The translations under genes were made by a program, and so were the position numbers. The notes under the pieces are model-generated. The model searched no databases, was not told where the DNA came from, and was given only the letters and a program-made list of their open reading frames with translations. A DNA stretch of 64,000 bases from Mycolicibacterium frederiksbergense (lineage in GTDB: Bacteria; Actinomycetota; Actinomycetes; Mycobacteriales; Mycobacteriaceae). Of the stretch, positions 44,377 through 53,561 are shown piece after piece. The DNA lies in contig NZ_CP038799.1 in NCBI RefSeq assembly GCF_012223425.1, positions 4,634,249-4,698,248 of the forward strand. Reading direction: 5' to 3'. Within the stretch, counting starts at the first letter, position 1. Each line of letters opens with the position of its first letter.

Positions 44377-45887
44377 ACACCGACGAGCGCCACATCGATA
44401 TCCGGCTGGTCCCGGGCGCGCTGACCTGTTGGACGGTGACCGCCGCCGGAACCCTCTGGTCGCCCGCGGTCATCGTGGCGATCGTGGTCGGCGCCGTCGC
44501 GGGGACGGCGATGGCGGGGCGGTGGTGTGCGCGGCGCGGGATCGCGCTGGGAGCCGCCGGGGTGGCCGCGGTCGCGGTCATCGGCACGGCCTTCGGCCTA
44601 TCGATCGCCCTGCGTGCCCACGATGCGCGGCATCATCCGATCACAGCGCGACACGGCCACACCGCGACCGTCGGTGTGGTCCCCACGGAGTCGCCGCGAT
44701 CGCTGGGGCAGGGCCGCATGATGTTCCGGGCCGGTCTCCTGGAACTGGACGGCAACCCGCTGGCCGGCATGGTGCTGGTCTTCGCGCCGGTGACGGATTT
44801 TGCCGAACTGACCGTGGGCCGCCCCGCGACCTTTCGGGCACGCATCGGGCGTCCGCTGCGGCCAGATCTCAGCGTCGCCGTGCTCACCGCGATCGGCGAG
44901 CCGACGCTCGGAGCAGTCCCTGCCGTGCGCCGGCTGTCCGGGCACATCCGCTCGGAGTTCGCCGACACCGCGCGCCGGGTGCTGCCCGCCGAACAGTCCG
45001 CGATGCTGCCCGCGCTGGTGCTCGGCGACATGTCCGCGGTCCCTGCGACGACGGCCGATGACTTCAAGATCGCGGGCCTGACCCATCTGACGGCGGTTTC
45101 GGGTGCCAACGTCACCATCGTGTGCGGCACCGCCCTGCTCGCCGCCGCGTTGGTCGGACCCCGGCTGGCGGCCCTGCTGGCGTTGGCGGTGCTGATCGGT
45201 TTCGTCGTCGTGGTCGAACCGTCGGCGAGCGTGCTGCGAGCGGCTGTCATGGGCGGTATCGCCCTGCTCGCGGTGCTCACCCATCGCCGTCGCCAAGCGA
45301 TCCCGGTGCTCTCGGCGAGCATCGTCGCGCTGATGGCGGTGGCGCCACAGCTGGCCGTCGATGCGGGGTTCGCGCTGTCGGTGGTGGCCACGGCCGCCCT
45401 GGTCGTGATCGCCCCGATCTGGTCGGCACGCCTGGTCGAGCGCGGCTGGCCCACACCGCTGGCCGCCGCGGTGAGCATCGCGCTGGCCGCTCAGCTGGTC
45501 ACCGCCCCGCTGATCGCCGGGATCTCGGGCCGGTTCAGCGTGCTCGCGGTCCTGGCCAATCTGCTGGTCGCCGCCGTCATCCCGCCGATCACGGTGATCG
45601 GCACCGCCGCGGCGGCGCTGTCGGCCTTCTCGCCGGCGGCGGCGGGCATCCTGATCCGCTTCACCGGGCCGGAGCTGTGGTGGCTGCTGACGGTGGCGGA
45701 CCGGATCGCGGCGGTGCCGGGGGCCTCGGTCACCGTTCCGTCCGGCTTCCTCGGTATGGCGTTGGTCACCGCGGTGAGCATCACGCTGATCCTGACTTGG
45801 CGGCGGCGGTGGGGCCGGATGGTGAGCGCCGCCGCGGCCTGCTGCCTACTGGCCTGGACCCTTTCCGGGGTTGTCGGCGCGGCGTGA
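44373..45887 (+). CDS. ComEC/Rec2-family membrane protein
   Basis: A 504-residue polytopic membrane protein with the competence-domain hallmark THLTAVSGANVTIV and about ten hydrophobic segments. The C-terminal metallo-beta-lactamase domain of longer ComEC proteins is absent, as is common in mycobacteria. It starts with GTG overlapping the comEA stop (GTGA). It is a possible DNA-uptake channel. Confidence 0.92.
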   Translation: MNTDERHIDIRLVPGALTCWTVTAAGTLWSPAVIVAIVVGAVAGTAMAGRWCARRGIALGAAGVAAVAVIGTAFGLSIALRAHDARHHPITARHGHTATVGVVPTESPRSLGQGRMMFRAGLLELDGNPLAGMVLVFAPVTDFAELTVGRPATFRARIGRPLRPDLSVAVLTAIGEPTLGAVPAVRRLSGHIRSEFADTARRVLPAEQSAMLPALVLGDMSAVPATTADDFKIAGLTHLTAVSGANVTIVCGTALLAAALVGPRLAALLALAVLIGFVVVVEPSASVLRAAVMGGIALLAVLTHRRRQAIPVLSASIVALMAVAPQLAVDAGFALSVVATAALVVIAPIWSARLVERGWPTPLAAAVSIALAAQLVTAPLIAGISGRFSVLAVLANLLVAAVIPPITVIGTAAAALSAFSPAAAGILIRFTGPELWWLLTVADRIAAVPGASVTVPSGFLGMALVTAVSITLILTWRRRWGRMVSAAAACCLLAWTLSGVVGAA

Positions 45888-45899
45888 AACGATCCTTGG

Positions 45900-46862
45900 G
45901 TGACAGACACCGCGGAACTGCACCTCGTCCTCGGCGACGAGGAACTGCTCGTCGAGCGTGCGGTGGCCGGTGTCCTGAAGACCGCCCGCAAGAAGGCGGG
46001 CACGGTCGATGTCCCGGTGGACCGGTTGCGCGCCGGTGAGGTGAGCACCAGCGAGCTCGCCGAACTGCTGAGCCCGTCGCTGTTCGCCGACGAGCGGGTC
46101 GTGGTGCTGGAATCCGCCGGTGAGGCCGGTAAGGAGGCGGCAGCCCTGATCGTCAGCTCGGCGGCCGACCTGCCGCCGGGTACCCAGCTGGTGGTGGTGC
46201 ACTCCGGCGGAGGTCGCGCCAAGGCGATGGCCGACCAACTCAAAAAACTTGGTGCTCAGGTGCATCCGTGCGCGAAGATCGCCAAACCCGGCGACCGCGC
46301 CGACTTCGTGCGCCGCGAGTTCCGGACCTTGAAGGTCAAGGTCGACGATGACACCGTCACGGCGATCCTCGACGCGGTCGGTTCGGATATCCGCGAACTG
46401 GCGGCGGTGTGCTCACAGTTGGTAGCCGACACCGACGGCACCGTCGATGCCGCCGCGGTGCGCCAGTACCACCAGGGCAAGGCCGAGGTGAAGGGCTTCG
46501 ACATCGCCGACAAGGCGGTCATGGGTGACATGTCCGGAGCGGCGGAGGCATTGCGCTGGGCCATGCTCAGCGGGGAACCGCATGTGGTGCTCGCCGATGC
46601 GCTGGCCGAGGCGGTGCACACCATCGCCCGGGTGGGCTCGCTGCAGGGCGATCCCTACCAGTTGGCCGGCGAGCTCGGTATGCCGCCGTGGCGGGTGCAG
46701 AAGGCACAGAAGCAGTCACGGCGCTGGTCGCGTGACCGGGTGGCCGAAGCGCTGCGGGTGGTCGCGGCGCTGAACGCCGATGTCAAGGGCGTGGCCGCCG
46801 ATGCGGACTACGCGCTGGAGGCCGCCGTGCGGAAGGTCGCCGAACTCGCCACCGACGCGTGA
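45900..46862 (+). CDS. holA: DNA polymerase III delta subunit
   Basis: A 320-residue clamp-loader subunit of the replicative polymerase. The start (HLVLGDEELLVERAV) and the AAA+-like middle (FADERVVVLESAGE, RDIRELAAVCSQLV-like segment) fit HolA, with VHTIARVGSLQGDPYQLAGELGMPPWRVQKA in the C-terminal collar domain. It starts with GTG 12 bases after comEC. Order comEA-comEC-holA-rpsT is conserved in mycobacteria. Confidence 0.94.
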   Translation: MTDTAELHLVLGDEELLVERAVAGVLKTARKKAGTVDVPVDRLRAGEVSTSELAELLSPSLFADERVVVLESAGEAGKEAAALIVSSAADLPPGTQLVVVHSGGGRAKAMADQLKKLGAQVHPCAKIAKPGDRADFVRREFRTLKVKVDDDTVTAILDAVGSDIRELAAVCSQLVADTDGTVDAAAVRQYHQGKAEVKGFDIADKAVMGDMSGAAEALRWAMLSGEPHVVLADALAEAVHTIARVGSLQGDPYQLAGELGMPPWRVQKAQKQSRRWSRDRVAEALRVVAALNADVKGVAADADYALEAAVRKVAELATDA

Positions 46863-46896
46863 GCGTCAGCGGCACTCCGACCGAGCCCGGGCACGC

Positions 46897-46935
46897 AAAA
46901 ACCCGCGCGTGACAGTGGATCGTCGACGCGCGGGT
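46897..46935. terminator. Intrinsic terminator of rpsT
   Basis: A ten-base stem, ACCCGCGCGT (46901-46910) and ACGCGCGGGT (46926-46935), encloses a 15-base loop and is followed on the minus strand by TTTTT (complement of 46897-46901). It fits rho-independent termination of rpsT and lies between convergent holA and rpsT. Confidence 0.9.
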
Positions 46936-46948
46936 GTGCGGGGTGAAA

Positions 46949-47209
46949 TCAGAGCTGGTTGACGGCCAGCGACAGCGCGGACTTCTTGTTCGCGGCCTGG
47001 TTCTTGTGGATGACGCCCGCGCTGGCAGCCTTGTCCAGCTTGCGGTTGGTCACGACCAGCAGTTCGCCCGCCTTGTCCTTCTCACCGGCGTCGATGGCCT
47101 CGCGCAGTCCGCGCACAGCCGTACGCAGCGACGACTTCACCGACTGGTTGCGCAGTCGACGACGCTCGTTGGTCTTGATGCGCTTTTCCTGCGACTTGAT
47201 GTTGGCCAC
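46949..47209 (-). CDS. rpsT: 30S ribosomal protein S20
   Basis: An 86-residue basic protein (MANIKSQEKRIKTNERRR start, NRKLDKAASAGVIHKNQAANKKS near the end), full length for S20, which binds 16S rRNA early in small-subunit assembly. It is convergent with holA with a terminator between. Confidence 0.98.
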   Translation of the reverse strand: MANIKSQEKRIKTNERRRLRNQSVKSSLRTAVRGLREAIDAGEKDKAGELLVVTNRKLDKAASAGVIHKNQAANKKSALSLAVNQL

Positions 47210-47363
47210 GCGTGTAGTTCCTTCGTAAAACGTCGGTTGGGATACGTCTTGGACGCCCCGCCGTGCAATCGCGGCTGGGCAGCGGTTGTTCAGGTTACCA
47301 GCGGGGGCGCCAAACCCCCAAAGCGGAGCGACTGGCCTGCCGAAATGCCGGACTTACGGCAGC

Positions 47364-49112
47364 ATGGCAGTGGTGAGCCTACGAACCCTGCCGAACGAAA
47401 CTGCCCGCACGTCGCGCTCGGGTTCCCGCGCCGTCAAACGCCAGGCCGGCATTTTCGACGGCTATGAGAATCTGGGCAGATACTCGGCGGCCTTCGACGA
47501 GATGTTCGACGCCGACGGCAACGTCCGCGGGCCCTACAAGGGGATCTTCGCTGAACTTTCGCCGTCGGACGCCTCCGAGCTTGCCGCCCGCTCCGAAGCC
47601 CTCGGCCGCGCCTTCATCGACCAGGGCATCACCTTCTCGTTGTCCGGTCAGGAACGCCCGTTCCCGCTCGACCTGGTGCCCCGCGTCATCTCCGCGGCCG
47701 AGTGGTCACGCCTGGAGAAGGGCATCGCGCAGCGCGTCAAGGCGCTCGAGCTCTACCTCGACGATATCTATGGGGAACAGGAGATCCTGCGCGACGGGGT
47801 GATCCCGCGCCGGCTCATCACCTCCTGCGAGCACTTCCACCGCGAGGCGGTCGGCATCGTGCCCCCCAACGGCGTGCGCATCCACGTCGCGGGCATCGAC
47901 CTGGTCCGCGACGCGCAGGGCACGTTCCGGGTCCTGGAGGACAACCTGCGTTCGCCGTCGGGGGTGTCCTACGTGATGGAGAACCGCCGCACCATGGCAC
48001 GGGTGTTCCCGAACCTGTTCGCCTCCCACCGAGTTCGGGCGGTGGGCGACTACTCCTCGCACCTGTTGCGCGCGCTGCGCAAGGCGGCGGCCACCAATGA
48101 GGCCGATCCGACCGTCGTCGTGCTGACCCCGGGCGTCTACAACTCCGCCTACTTCGAGCATTCGCTGCTGGCCCGCCAGATGGGGGTCGAACTGGTCGAG
48201 GGCCGAGACCTGTTCTGCCGCGACAACACCGTGTACATGCGTACCACCGAGGGGGAGCGTCAGGTCGACGTCATCTACCGCCGCATCGACGACGAGTATC
48301 TGGATCCGATGCAGTTCCGGCCGGATTCGGTGCTCGGGGTGGCCGGCGTGCTGAACGCGGCCCGGGCCGGCAACGTGGTGATCTCCAGTGCGGTCGGCAA
48401 CGGCGTCGGGGACGACAAGCTCGTGTACACCTACGTACCGACCATCGTCGAGTACTACCTGGGCGAAAAGCCGTTGCTGGCCAACGTCGACACCTTCCGC
48501 TGCTGGCTCGACGAGGAACGTGAAGAGGTCCTCGACCGAGTCGACGAATTGGTGATCAAACCCGTCGAAGGCAGCGGCGGCTACGGCATCGTGTTCGGTC
48601 CGGACGCCAACGAAAAGGAACTCGCCACCATCAGCAAGAAGATCCGCGCCGACCCGCGGGGCTGGATCGCCCAACCCGTGGTGCAACTTTCGACCGTGCC
48701 CACCCAGATCGGCGACCATCTGGCGCCGCGCCATGTGGACCTGCGTCCGTTCGCGGTCAACGACGGTGACGATGTCTGGGTGCTCCCCGGCGGATTGACC
48801 CGGGTTGCGCTGCCGGAGGGTTCGTTGGTGGTGAACTCCAGTCAGGGCGGCGGCTCCAAGGACACCTGGGTGCTGGCCTCGCGGACATCGGCCGCCGATC
48901 GTGAGCTTGCCGCCGCCGAGGTGGTTCGGGCGCTGCCCGATGCCGCCAAGGTCGGCAAACCGTCGGTCGCCGAGAAGGTTTCGCGCAACGGCAAAGCCGG
49001 CCGTGAGGTCAAGGGCGAACAAACCCAACAGCAGCAGACCCGAGACTTCCGGGGCACGTCCACGCAGAACGAACAGCAACAGCAGCAGCAACAGCAGGCG
49101 GTGGTCGACTGA
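47364..49112 (+). CDS. Circularly permuted ATP-grasp protein (Rv2411c homologue)
   Basis: A 582-residue DUF404/DUF407 ATP-grasp protein: SRLEKGIAQRVKALELYLDDIYG, EDNLRSPSGVSYVMENRR, KPVEGSGGYGIVFGP for nucleotide binding, and a C-terminal Q-rich tail. Such proteins occur with alpha-E and transglutaminase-like partners and may form an unknown amide or peptide linkage. The ATG at 47364 (AVVSLRTLP) is chosen; a GTG three codons later is possible. The low-complexity tail (QQQQ runs near 49023-49100) is encoded by CAG/CAA repeats. It overlaps the alpha-E gene by one base. Confidence 0.92.
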   Translation: MAVVSLRTLPNETARTSRSGSRAVKRQAGIFDGYENLGRYSAAFDEMFDADGNVRGPYKGIFAELSPSDASELAARSEALGRAFIDQGITFSLSGQERPFPLDLVPRVISAAEWSRLEKGIAQRVKALELYLDDIYGEQEILRDGVIPRRLITSCEHFHREAVGIVPPNGVRIHVAGIDLVRDAQGTFRVLEDNLRSPSGVSYVMENRRTMARVFPNLFASHRVRAVGDYSSHLLRALRKAAATNEADPTVVVLTPGVYNSAYFEHSLLARQMGVELVEGRDLFCRDNTVYMRTTEGERQVDVIYRRIDDEYLDPMQFRPDSVLGVAGVLNAARAGNVVISSAVGNGVGDDKLVYTYVPTIVEYYLGEKPLLANVDTFRCWLDEEREEVLDRVDELVIKPVEGSGGYGIVFGPDANEKELATISKKIRADPRGWIAQPVVQLSTVPTQIGDHLAPRHVDLRPFAVNDGDDVWVLPGGLTRVALPEGSLVVNSSQGGGSKDTWVLASRTSAADRELAAAEVVRALPDAAKVGKPSVAEKVSRNGKAGREVKGEQTQQQQTRDFRGTSTQNEQQQQQQQQAVVD

Positions 49113-50089
49113 TGTTGGCACGTAACGCGGAATCGTTGTACTGGATCGGCCGCTACGTCGAGCGCGCCGACGACACCGCGCGCATCCTCGATGTCGTGGT
49201 GCACCAGCTGCTGGAGGACTCCAGCGTGGACCCCGACCACACCTCGCGGGTGTTGTTGCAGGTGCTCGATATCGAACCCCCGGAACAGCAGCTGGATGTC
49301 TGGTCGCTGACCGATCTGGTGGCCTTCGGCAAGGACACCAAGGGCGGGTGTTCGATCGTCGAGTCCATCACCGCGGCGCGCGAAAATGCCCGTGGCGCAC
49401 GTGAGGTCACGTCCACCGAAATGTGGGAGTGCCTGAACACCACCTACAACGCCCTGGCCGAGCGGGAACGTGCGGCCCGACGGCTCGGCCCGCACGAGTT
49501 CCTGGCCTATGTGGAGGGCCGGGCCGCGATGTTCGCGGGCCTGGCCGATTCGACGCTGTCGCGCGATGACGGTTACCGCTTCATGGTGCTGGGGCGCGCC
49601 ATCGAACGCGTCGACATGACGGTGCGCATGCTGTTGTCGCGGGTCGGTGACAGCGGTTCATCACCGGCCTGGGTGACGGTGCTGCGTTCGGCGGGCGCCC
49701 ACGACACCTACCTGCGCACCTACCGTGGTGTCCTGGACGCCAGCAGGGTCGTCGAATTCATGTTGCTGGACCGGCTTTTCCCGCGCTCGATCTACTATTC
49801 GTTGCGATTGGCCGAGCACAGTCTCGACGAACTGCTGCACCGCAGGCACAGTCGGGTCGGATCGACCGCCGAGGCGCAGCGATTGCTCGGCCGGGCCCGT
49901 AGCGAGCTGGAGTTCCTGCCGCCCGGCGCCTTACTGGAGTCGCTGGAGGATCAGTTGGCGGCCCTGCAGCAGACGTGCGTCGAAGTCGGAGACGCCCTGG
50001 CGTTGCAGTACTTTCACTCGGCGCCCTGGGTGGCGTGGACCGACGCCGGTCGCGCGGGTGGCACCGTCATCGAAGAGGGGGAGATCTGA
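49112..50089 (+). CDS. Alpha-E domain protein (Rv2410c homologue)
   Basis: A 325-residue all-helical DUF403 protein beginning MLARNAESLYWIGRYVERADDTAR, a hallmark of the family. Further conserved parts are ENARGAREVTSTEMWECLN and DRLFPRSIYYSLRLAEHSLDEL. It acts with the ATP-grasp protein upstream and the transglutaminase-like protein downstream; the chemistry is not known. Start and stop each overlap a neighbour by one base. Confidence 0.92.
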   Translation: MLARNAESLYWIGRYVERADDTARILDVVVHQLLEDSSVDPDHTSRVLLQVLDIEPPEQQLDVWSLTDLVAFGKDTKGGCSIVESITAARENARGAREVTSTEMWECLNTTYNALAERERAARRLGPHEFLAYVEGRAAMFAGLADSTLSRDDGYRFMVLGRAIERVDMTVRMLLSRVGDSGSSPAWVTVLRSAGAHDTYLRTYRGVLDASRVVEFMLLDRLFPRSIYYSLRLAEHSLDELLHRRHSRVGSTAEAQRLLGRARSELEFLPPGALLESLEDQLAALQQTCVEVGDALALQYFHSAPWVAWTDAGRAGGTVIEEGEI

Positions 50090-50928
50090 TGTGGCGCATG
50101 CGAGTGGTCCACGCAACGGGCTATGCGTACAAGTCGCCGGTCACCGCGTCGTTCAACGAGGCGCGGCTGACGCCGCGGTCGGATTCGCGCCAGAACGTGA
50201 TCCTCAACCGGGTGGAGACCATTCCGGCCACCAGGCAGTACCGCTACGTGGACTACTGGGGCACCGCCGTCACGACCTTCGACCTGCATGCGCCGCACGC
50301 CGAGTTGGAGGTCACCGCATCCTCGGTGGTCGAGACCGAGAAGCCGGATGCCCCACAGTCAACGGTGACGTGGGCGGACCTGGAGACCGCGGCGGTGATC
50401 GACCGTTTCGACGAACTGCTCACCCCGACGGTCTACACCCCGGCCAGCAAGCGCATCGAGCGGGTGGGCCGGCGCATCGCCAAGTACCACGAACCGCAGG
50501 AAGCCGTCATCGAGGCGGCGCGCTGGGTGCACGGTGAGCTCAAATACGTTGCCGGCACCACCGGGGTGCACTCGTCCGGCCTGGACGCGCTGCGCGAGGG
50601 CAAGGGCGTCTGCCAGGACTTCGCGCATCTGACGCTGATCCTGTTGCGCGGCATGGGCATTCCGGCCCGCTACGTCTCGGGATACCTGCATCCCAAGCGC
50701 ACCGCGAAGGTGGGCGACACCATCGAAGGTCAGAGCCATGCCTGGATCCAGGCCTGGACGGGTGACTGGTGGCACTACGACCCCACCAATGACAAGGCCA
50801 TCAACGAGCAGTACATCAGCGTCGGCGTCGGCCGCGACTACGCCGATGTGACACCGCTGAAGGGCATCTACTCCGGGGAGGGCTCCACGGACCTCGATGT
50901 GGTCGTGGAGATCACCCGGCTGGCCTGA
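50089..50928 (+). CDS. Transglutaminase-like cysteine protease family protein (Rv2409c homologue)
   Basis: A 279-residue protein. An N-terminal beta domain (MWRMRVVHATGYAYKSPVTASFNEARL) is followed by the transglutaminase core with Cys in GKGVCQDFAHL, His in GQSHAWIQAW and Asp in WWHYDPTND, a full catalytic triad. Likely an intracellular hydrolase or ligase partner of the ATP-grasp/alpha-E pair. TGATG start/stop overlap with the upstream gene. Confidence 0.93.
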   Translation: MWRMRVVHATGYAYKSPVTASFNEARLTPRSDSRQNVILNRVETIPATRQYRYVDYWGTAVTTFDLHAPHAELEVTASSVVETEKPDAPQSTVTWADLETAAVIDRFDELLTPTVYTPASKRIERVGRRIAKYHEPQEAVIEAARWVHGELKYVAGTTGVHSSGLDALREGKGVCQDFAHLTLILLRGMGIPARYVSGYLHPKRTAKVGDTIEGQSHAWIQAWTGDWWHYDPTNDKAINEQYISVGVGRDYADVTPLKGIYSGEGSTDLDVVVEITRLA

Positions 50929-50953
50929 CCCGCTTCGTTTCGCAGCGTGGCGG

Positions 50954-51559
50954 TCAGCGCAGGAGTGATCGCACGCCGTTGAGCAGCCGGACGGCGTCGT
51001 CCATGTCGCCACTGCGGGCGCGTGACAGCGCACCCAGCACACCGGCCTGTAGTGCGGCGGCGAAGGGCGCGGGTGCGGCGGCCTGGAGCTCGCCGGCGTC
51101 GGCGGCCCGTTGAACCGCCGCGAGCAGGCCTTGGCTCAGGCGATTCAGGTGCTGATCCGTCAGTGCCCTGATGGTTGGGTCGCCGTTGACCGGGTTCTGC
51201 ATCGTCTCGACGACGAGGCATCCGGCCGGGCCCATCGGGCCACGTAGCCAGTCCTGCATGTTGTCGAGGAAGGTCTGCAGGTCGGCCATTCCACCATCGC
51301 CGCGCTCCAGCGGGGCGAACAGGATCGATGCGTACCCGGCATAGTGCCCCAACACGGCGCGGAGGATATCGGCCTTGTTCCCGAAGGACCGGAACAGCGT
51401 CGATGAGGACAGCCCGGTGGCGGACAGCATCTCCTCCTGTGTCGCTGCGTCATAGCCCTTGCGCCAGAACAGGCTCAGGAGTTGATCCAGCGCGTGTTGA
51501 CGATCGAGCAGCGAGGGGCGCCCGGGACGCCGTGTGCTGCCATCTGAGACCGTTGACAT
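50954..51559 (-). CDS. TetR-family transcriptional regulator
   Basis: A 201-residue TetR regulator. The HTH is HALDQLLSLFWRKGYDAATQEEMLSATGLSSSTLFRSFGNKADIL. The ligand domain has GPAGCLVVETMQN. It is divergent from the redoxin gene, with palindromic sequences between, so it most likely represses that gene and itself. The inducer is unknown. Confidence 0.92.
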   Translation of the reverse strand: MSTVSDGSTRRPGRPSLLDRQHALDQLLSLFWRKGYDAATQEEMLSATGLSSSTLFRSFGNKADILRAVLGHYAGYASILFAPLERGDGGMADLQTFLDNMQDWLRGPMGPAGCLVVETMQNPVNGDPTIRALTDQHLNRLSQGLLAAVQRAADAGELQAAAPAPFAAALQAGVLGALSRARSGDMDDAVRLLNGVRSLLR

Positions 51560-51562
51560 TTG

Positions 51563-51621
51563 GAGTAAGACTACTCAATACTGATGGCAATGGGAATGGA
51601 GTCACTTGACTCAATATTGAG
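51563..51621. promoter_or_regulatory. Candidate TetR operators between the regulator and redoxin genes
   Basis: CTCAATATTGAG at 51610-51621 is a perfect 12-base palindrome next to TTGACT on the redoxin side. GAGTA-N4-TACTC at about 51563-51576 is a second repeat near the regulator start. TACTCAATACTGA at 51573-51585 shares the CTCAAT half. The placement is typical for autoregulation. Confidence 0.65.
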
Positions 51622-51632
51622 AGGGGCGCGTA

Positions 51633-52157
51633 GTGCTCGACATCGGAGACACCATCGCGACGCGGACGCTGACCACCATCGACGGCACGGACGTGGCGGT
51701 CCCCGCCGCGGACTCCGTCGTGCACCTCCAGTTCCGGCGCTTCGCGGGTTGCCCGATCTGCAGCCTTCACCTGCGTGAGGTGGCCCGTCGCCACCAGGAG
51801 ATCGCCGATGCCGGGGTCCGCGAGGTCGTGTTGTTCCACTCCTCGGCCGACCAACTCCGCGAGTACCAGGCCGATCTGCCCTTCGCGGTGGTGGCGGATC
51901 CGGATCGTCTGGTCTACACCGAGTTCGGCGTCGGGTCGTCGCTGGCCGCCGTGCTGCATCCCGGTGCCTTCGCCGCGGCGGTGCGGGGACTGCGGCACAC
52001 CGGATTCAAAGGCGCGCTTTCACCCGGCGAGGACCACGCCGGCAAACCGGCCGATTTCCTCATCGACCCCGATGGCACCGTCCGTGCCCGCAAGTACGGC
52101 GCGCACGCCGACGATCAGTGGTCGGTCGACGACCTTCTCGCACTGGCGGCGCGCTGA
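51633..52157 (+). CDS. AhpC/TSA-like redoxin
   Basis: A 174-residue thioredoxin-fold protein of the peroxiredoxin-like AhpC/TSA_2 group. C-P-I-C in RFAGCPICSLHL gives a possible redox pair, followed by LFHSSADQLREYQADLPFAVVADP and a conserved DFLIDPDGTVRA near the end. Likely a thiol-dependent peroxidase or disulfide reductase. It starts with GTG after a GAGAGGGG ribosome site and is divergent from the TetR gene. Confidence 0.88.
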   Translation: MLDIGDTIATRTLTTIDGTDVAVPAADSVVHLQFRRFAGCPICSLHLREVARRHQEIADAGVREVVLFHSSADQLREYQADLPFAVVADPDRLVYTEFGVGSSLAAVLHPGAFAAAVRGLRHTGFKGALSPGEDHAGKPADFLIDPDGTVRARKYGAHADDQWSVDDLLALAAR

Positions 52158-52164
52158 GCACTGC

Positions 52165-53019
52165 TCAACGGGCGGAGCAGACGCCGGGATGGACCTGCAC
52201 CCGGTGCAGGTCATCGCCGAGTTCGATCTGGCGGTCGAACACCGTCGCCGCCAGGGCACGCCAGTCCTCGTACTGTCCGCGGGCGGGGCTCGGCACATAG
52301 TGGGTGAGGATCAGGATGCCCACCCCGGCGCGGGCGGCGGTGTCGGCGGCCTGCTCGACCGATGAGTGGTAGTCACAGATATCGCGGAACCGCTGCAGCG
52401 GCATCGCGTCGACGAGATCGTGGCGGATTGCGGTGTGCACCAATGCCCCTGCGCCCGAGGCCAGTTCATCCAGGCTGTCGCACGGCACGGTGTCACCGGC
52501 CAGCACCACCGACGCACCGTCGTGTTCGACGCGGAAGCCGATGGTCGGTGCGACCGGACGGTGATCGGTGGGCGCGGCAAGAATCCGGACGCCGTCGGCG
52601 TCCCACACCACCCCTTCGGTGTACTCGTGCACCTCGATGGCCGGTGGCGCGGTGATATCGGCGTGATGGGCGATGCGATAGCCGATATCGCGACCGAACG
52701 CTGCCAGCGTCGCGTCCACGACCTCGGCGGTGCCCGGCGGCCCGATGATCTGGAACGGTGCGGGATCCGGGGTGAACGTGGAGATCCAGCGGGTGATGAT
52801 CAGGTCGCCCAGATCGGCGATGTGATCACTGTGCAGATGGGTCAGCAGCAGCGCCGTCAGCGCATTGGCGCCGGATCCGGCGGCGGCCAACCGCAACTGG
52901 ACCCCGCGACCGCAGTCGACGAGGAAGGTCTGGCCGCCCGCGCGGATCAGCGTGGACGGCCCTGCCCGGTCGGGGTCGGGGATGGGGCTGCCGGTGCCCA
53001 GGAGCGTCACCTCGATCAT
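52165..53019 (-). CDS. Metallo-beta-lactamase fold RNase Z-like hydrolase (Rv2407 homologue)
   Basis: A 284-residue MBL-fold protein. The metal motif HLHSDHIADL is intact; LLGTGSPIPDPDRAGPS, VLAGDTVPCD and LTHYVPSPA complete the RNase Z-like pattern. Known relatives process tRNA 3' ends or act as broad phosphodiesterases. It is convergent with the redoxin gene (seven bases between stops). Confidence 0.88.
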   Translation of the reverse strand: MIEVTLLGTGSPIPDPDRAGPSTLIRAGGQTFLVDCGRGVQLRLAAAGSGANALTALLLTHLHSDHIADLGDLIITRWISTFTPDPAPFQIIGPPGTAEVVDATLAAFGRDIGYRIAHHADITAPPAIEVHEYTEGVVWDADGVRILAAPTDHRPVAPTIGFRVEHDGASVVLAGDTVPCDSLDELASGAGALVHTAIRHDLVDAMPLQRFRDICDYHSSVEQAADTAARAGVGILILTHYVPSPARGQYEDWRALAATVFDRQIELGDDLHRVQVHPGVCSAR

Positions 53020-53132
53020 GGCTCACATATACGCGTCCATCGGCGTGGGTTCCACTCAATCGACCAAACAGATACGGATCCGACGTAGCCTGGATTGTGT
53101 TCGAGATCACATTCTGACCCGGGGAGGGTGCC

Positions 53133-53561
53133 ATGCGCATCGCCGACGTACTGAAGGCCAAGGGCGCCGCCGTCGCGACGATCACCCCGGAGACACCGGT
53201 CGCCGTGCTGCTCACCGGCCTCGTCGACCGCAACATCGGTGCGATGGTGGTCGTCGGCCCGGACGGACCGGTGGGCATCGTGTCCGAACGCGATGTGGTG
53301 CACAAACTGCACGATCTCGGCGCGGATCTGTTGAGCAGGCCGGTCAGCGAGATCATGACCAAACATCTGCTGTTCTGTTCGCCCGAGGACTCGGTGGACA
53401 GCCTCAGCGCCGCGATGACCCACAACCGGGTCCGCCATATCCCGGTTCTGGTGGACGGTCGGCTGGCCGGCATCGTGAGCATCGGTGACGTGGTCAAGAC
53501 CCGCATGCAGGAGCTGGAGTCCACCAGGGAGCAGTTGCAGGCGTACATCACGCAGGGCTGA
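53133..53561 (+). CDS. Tandem CBS-domain protein (Rv2406c homologue)
   Basis: A 142-residue protein of two CBS motifs: MRIADVLKAKGAAVATITPETPVAVLL...GIVSERDVVHKL and VSEIMTKHLLFCSPEDSVDSL...GIVSIGDVVKTRMQ. CBS pairs bind adenine nucleotides and sense energy state. Regulator of an unknown target. GNAT gene follows directly. Confidence 0.94.
   Translation: MRIADVLKAKGAAVATITPETPVAVLLTGLVDRNIGAMVVVGPDGPVGIVSERDVVHKLHDLGADLLSRPVSEIMTKHLLFCSPEDSVDSLSAAMTHNRVRHIPVLVDGRLAGIVSIGDVVKTRMQELESTREQLQAYITQG

Noticed and set aside
49023..49100. CAG/CAA repeat in the ATP-grasp gene as a phase-variation tract
   Set aside because: Codons are mixed CAG and CAA, are in a disordered tail, and triplet changes would keep frame; no switching is expected.
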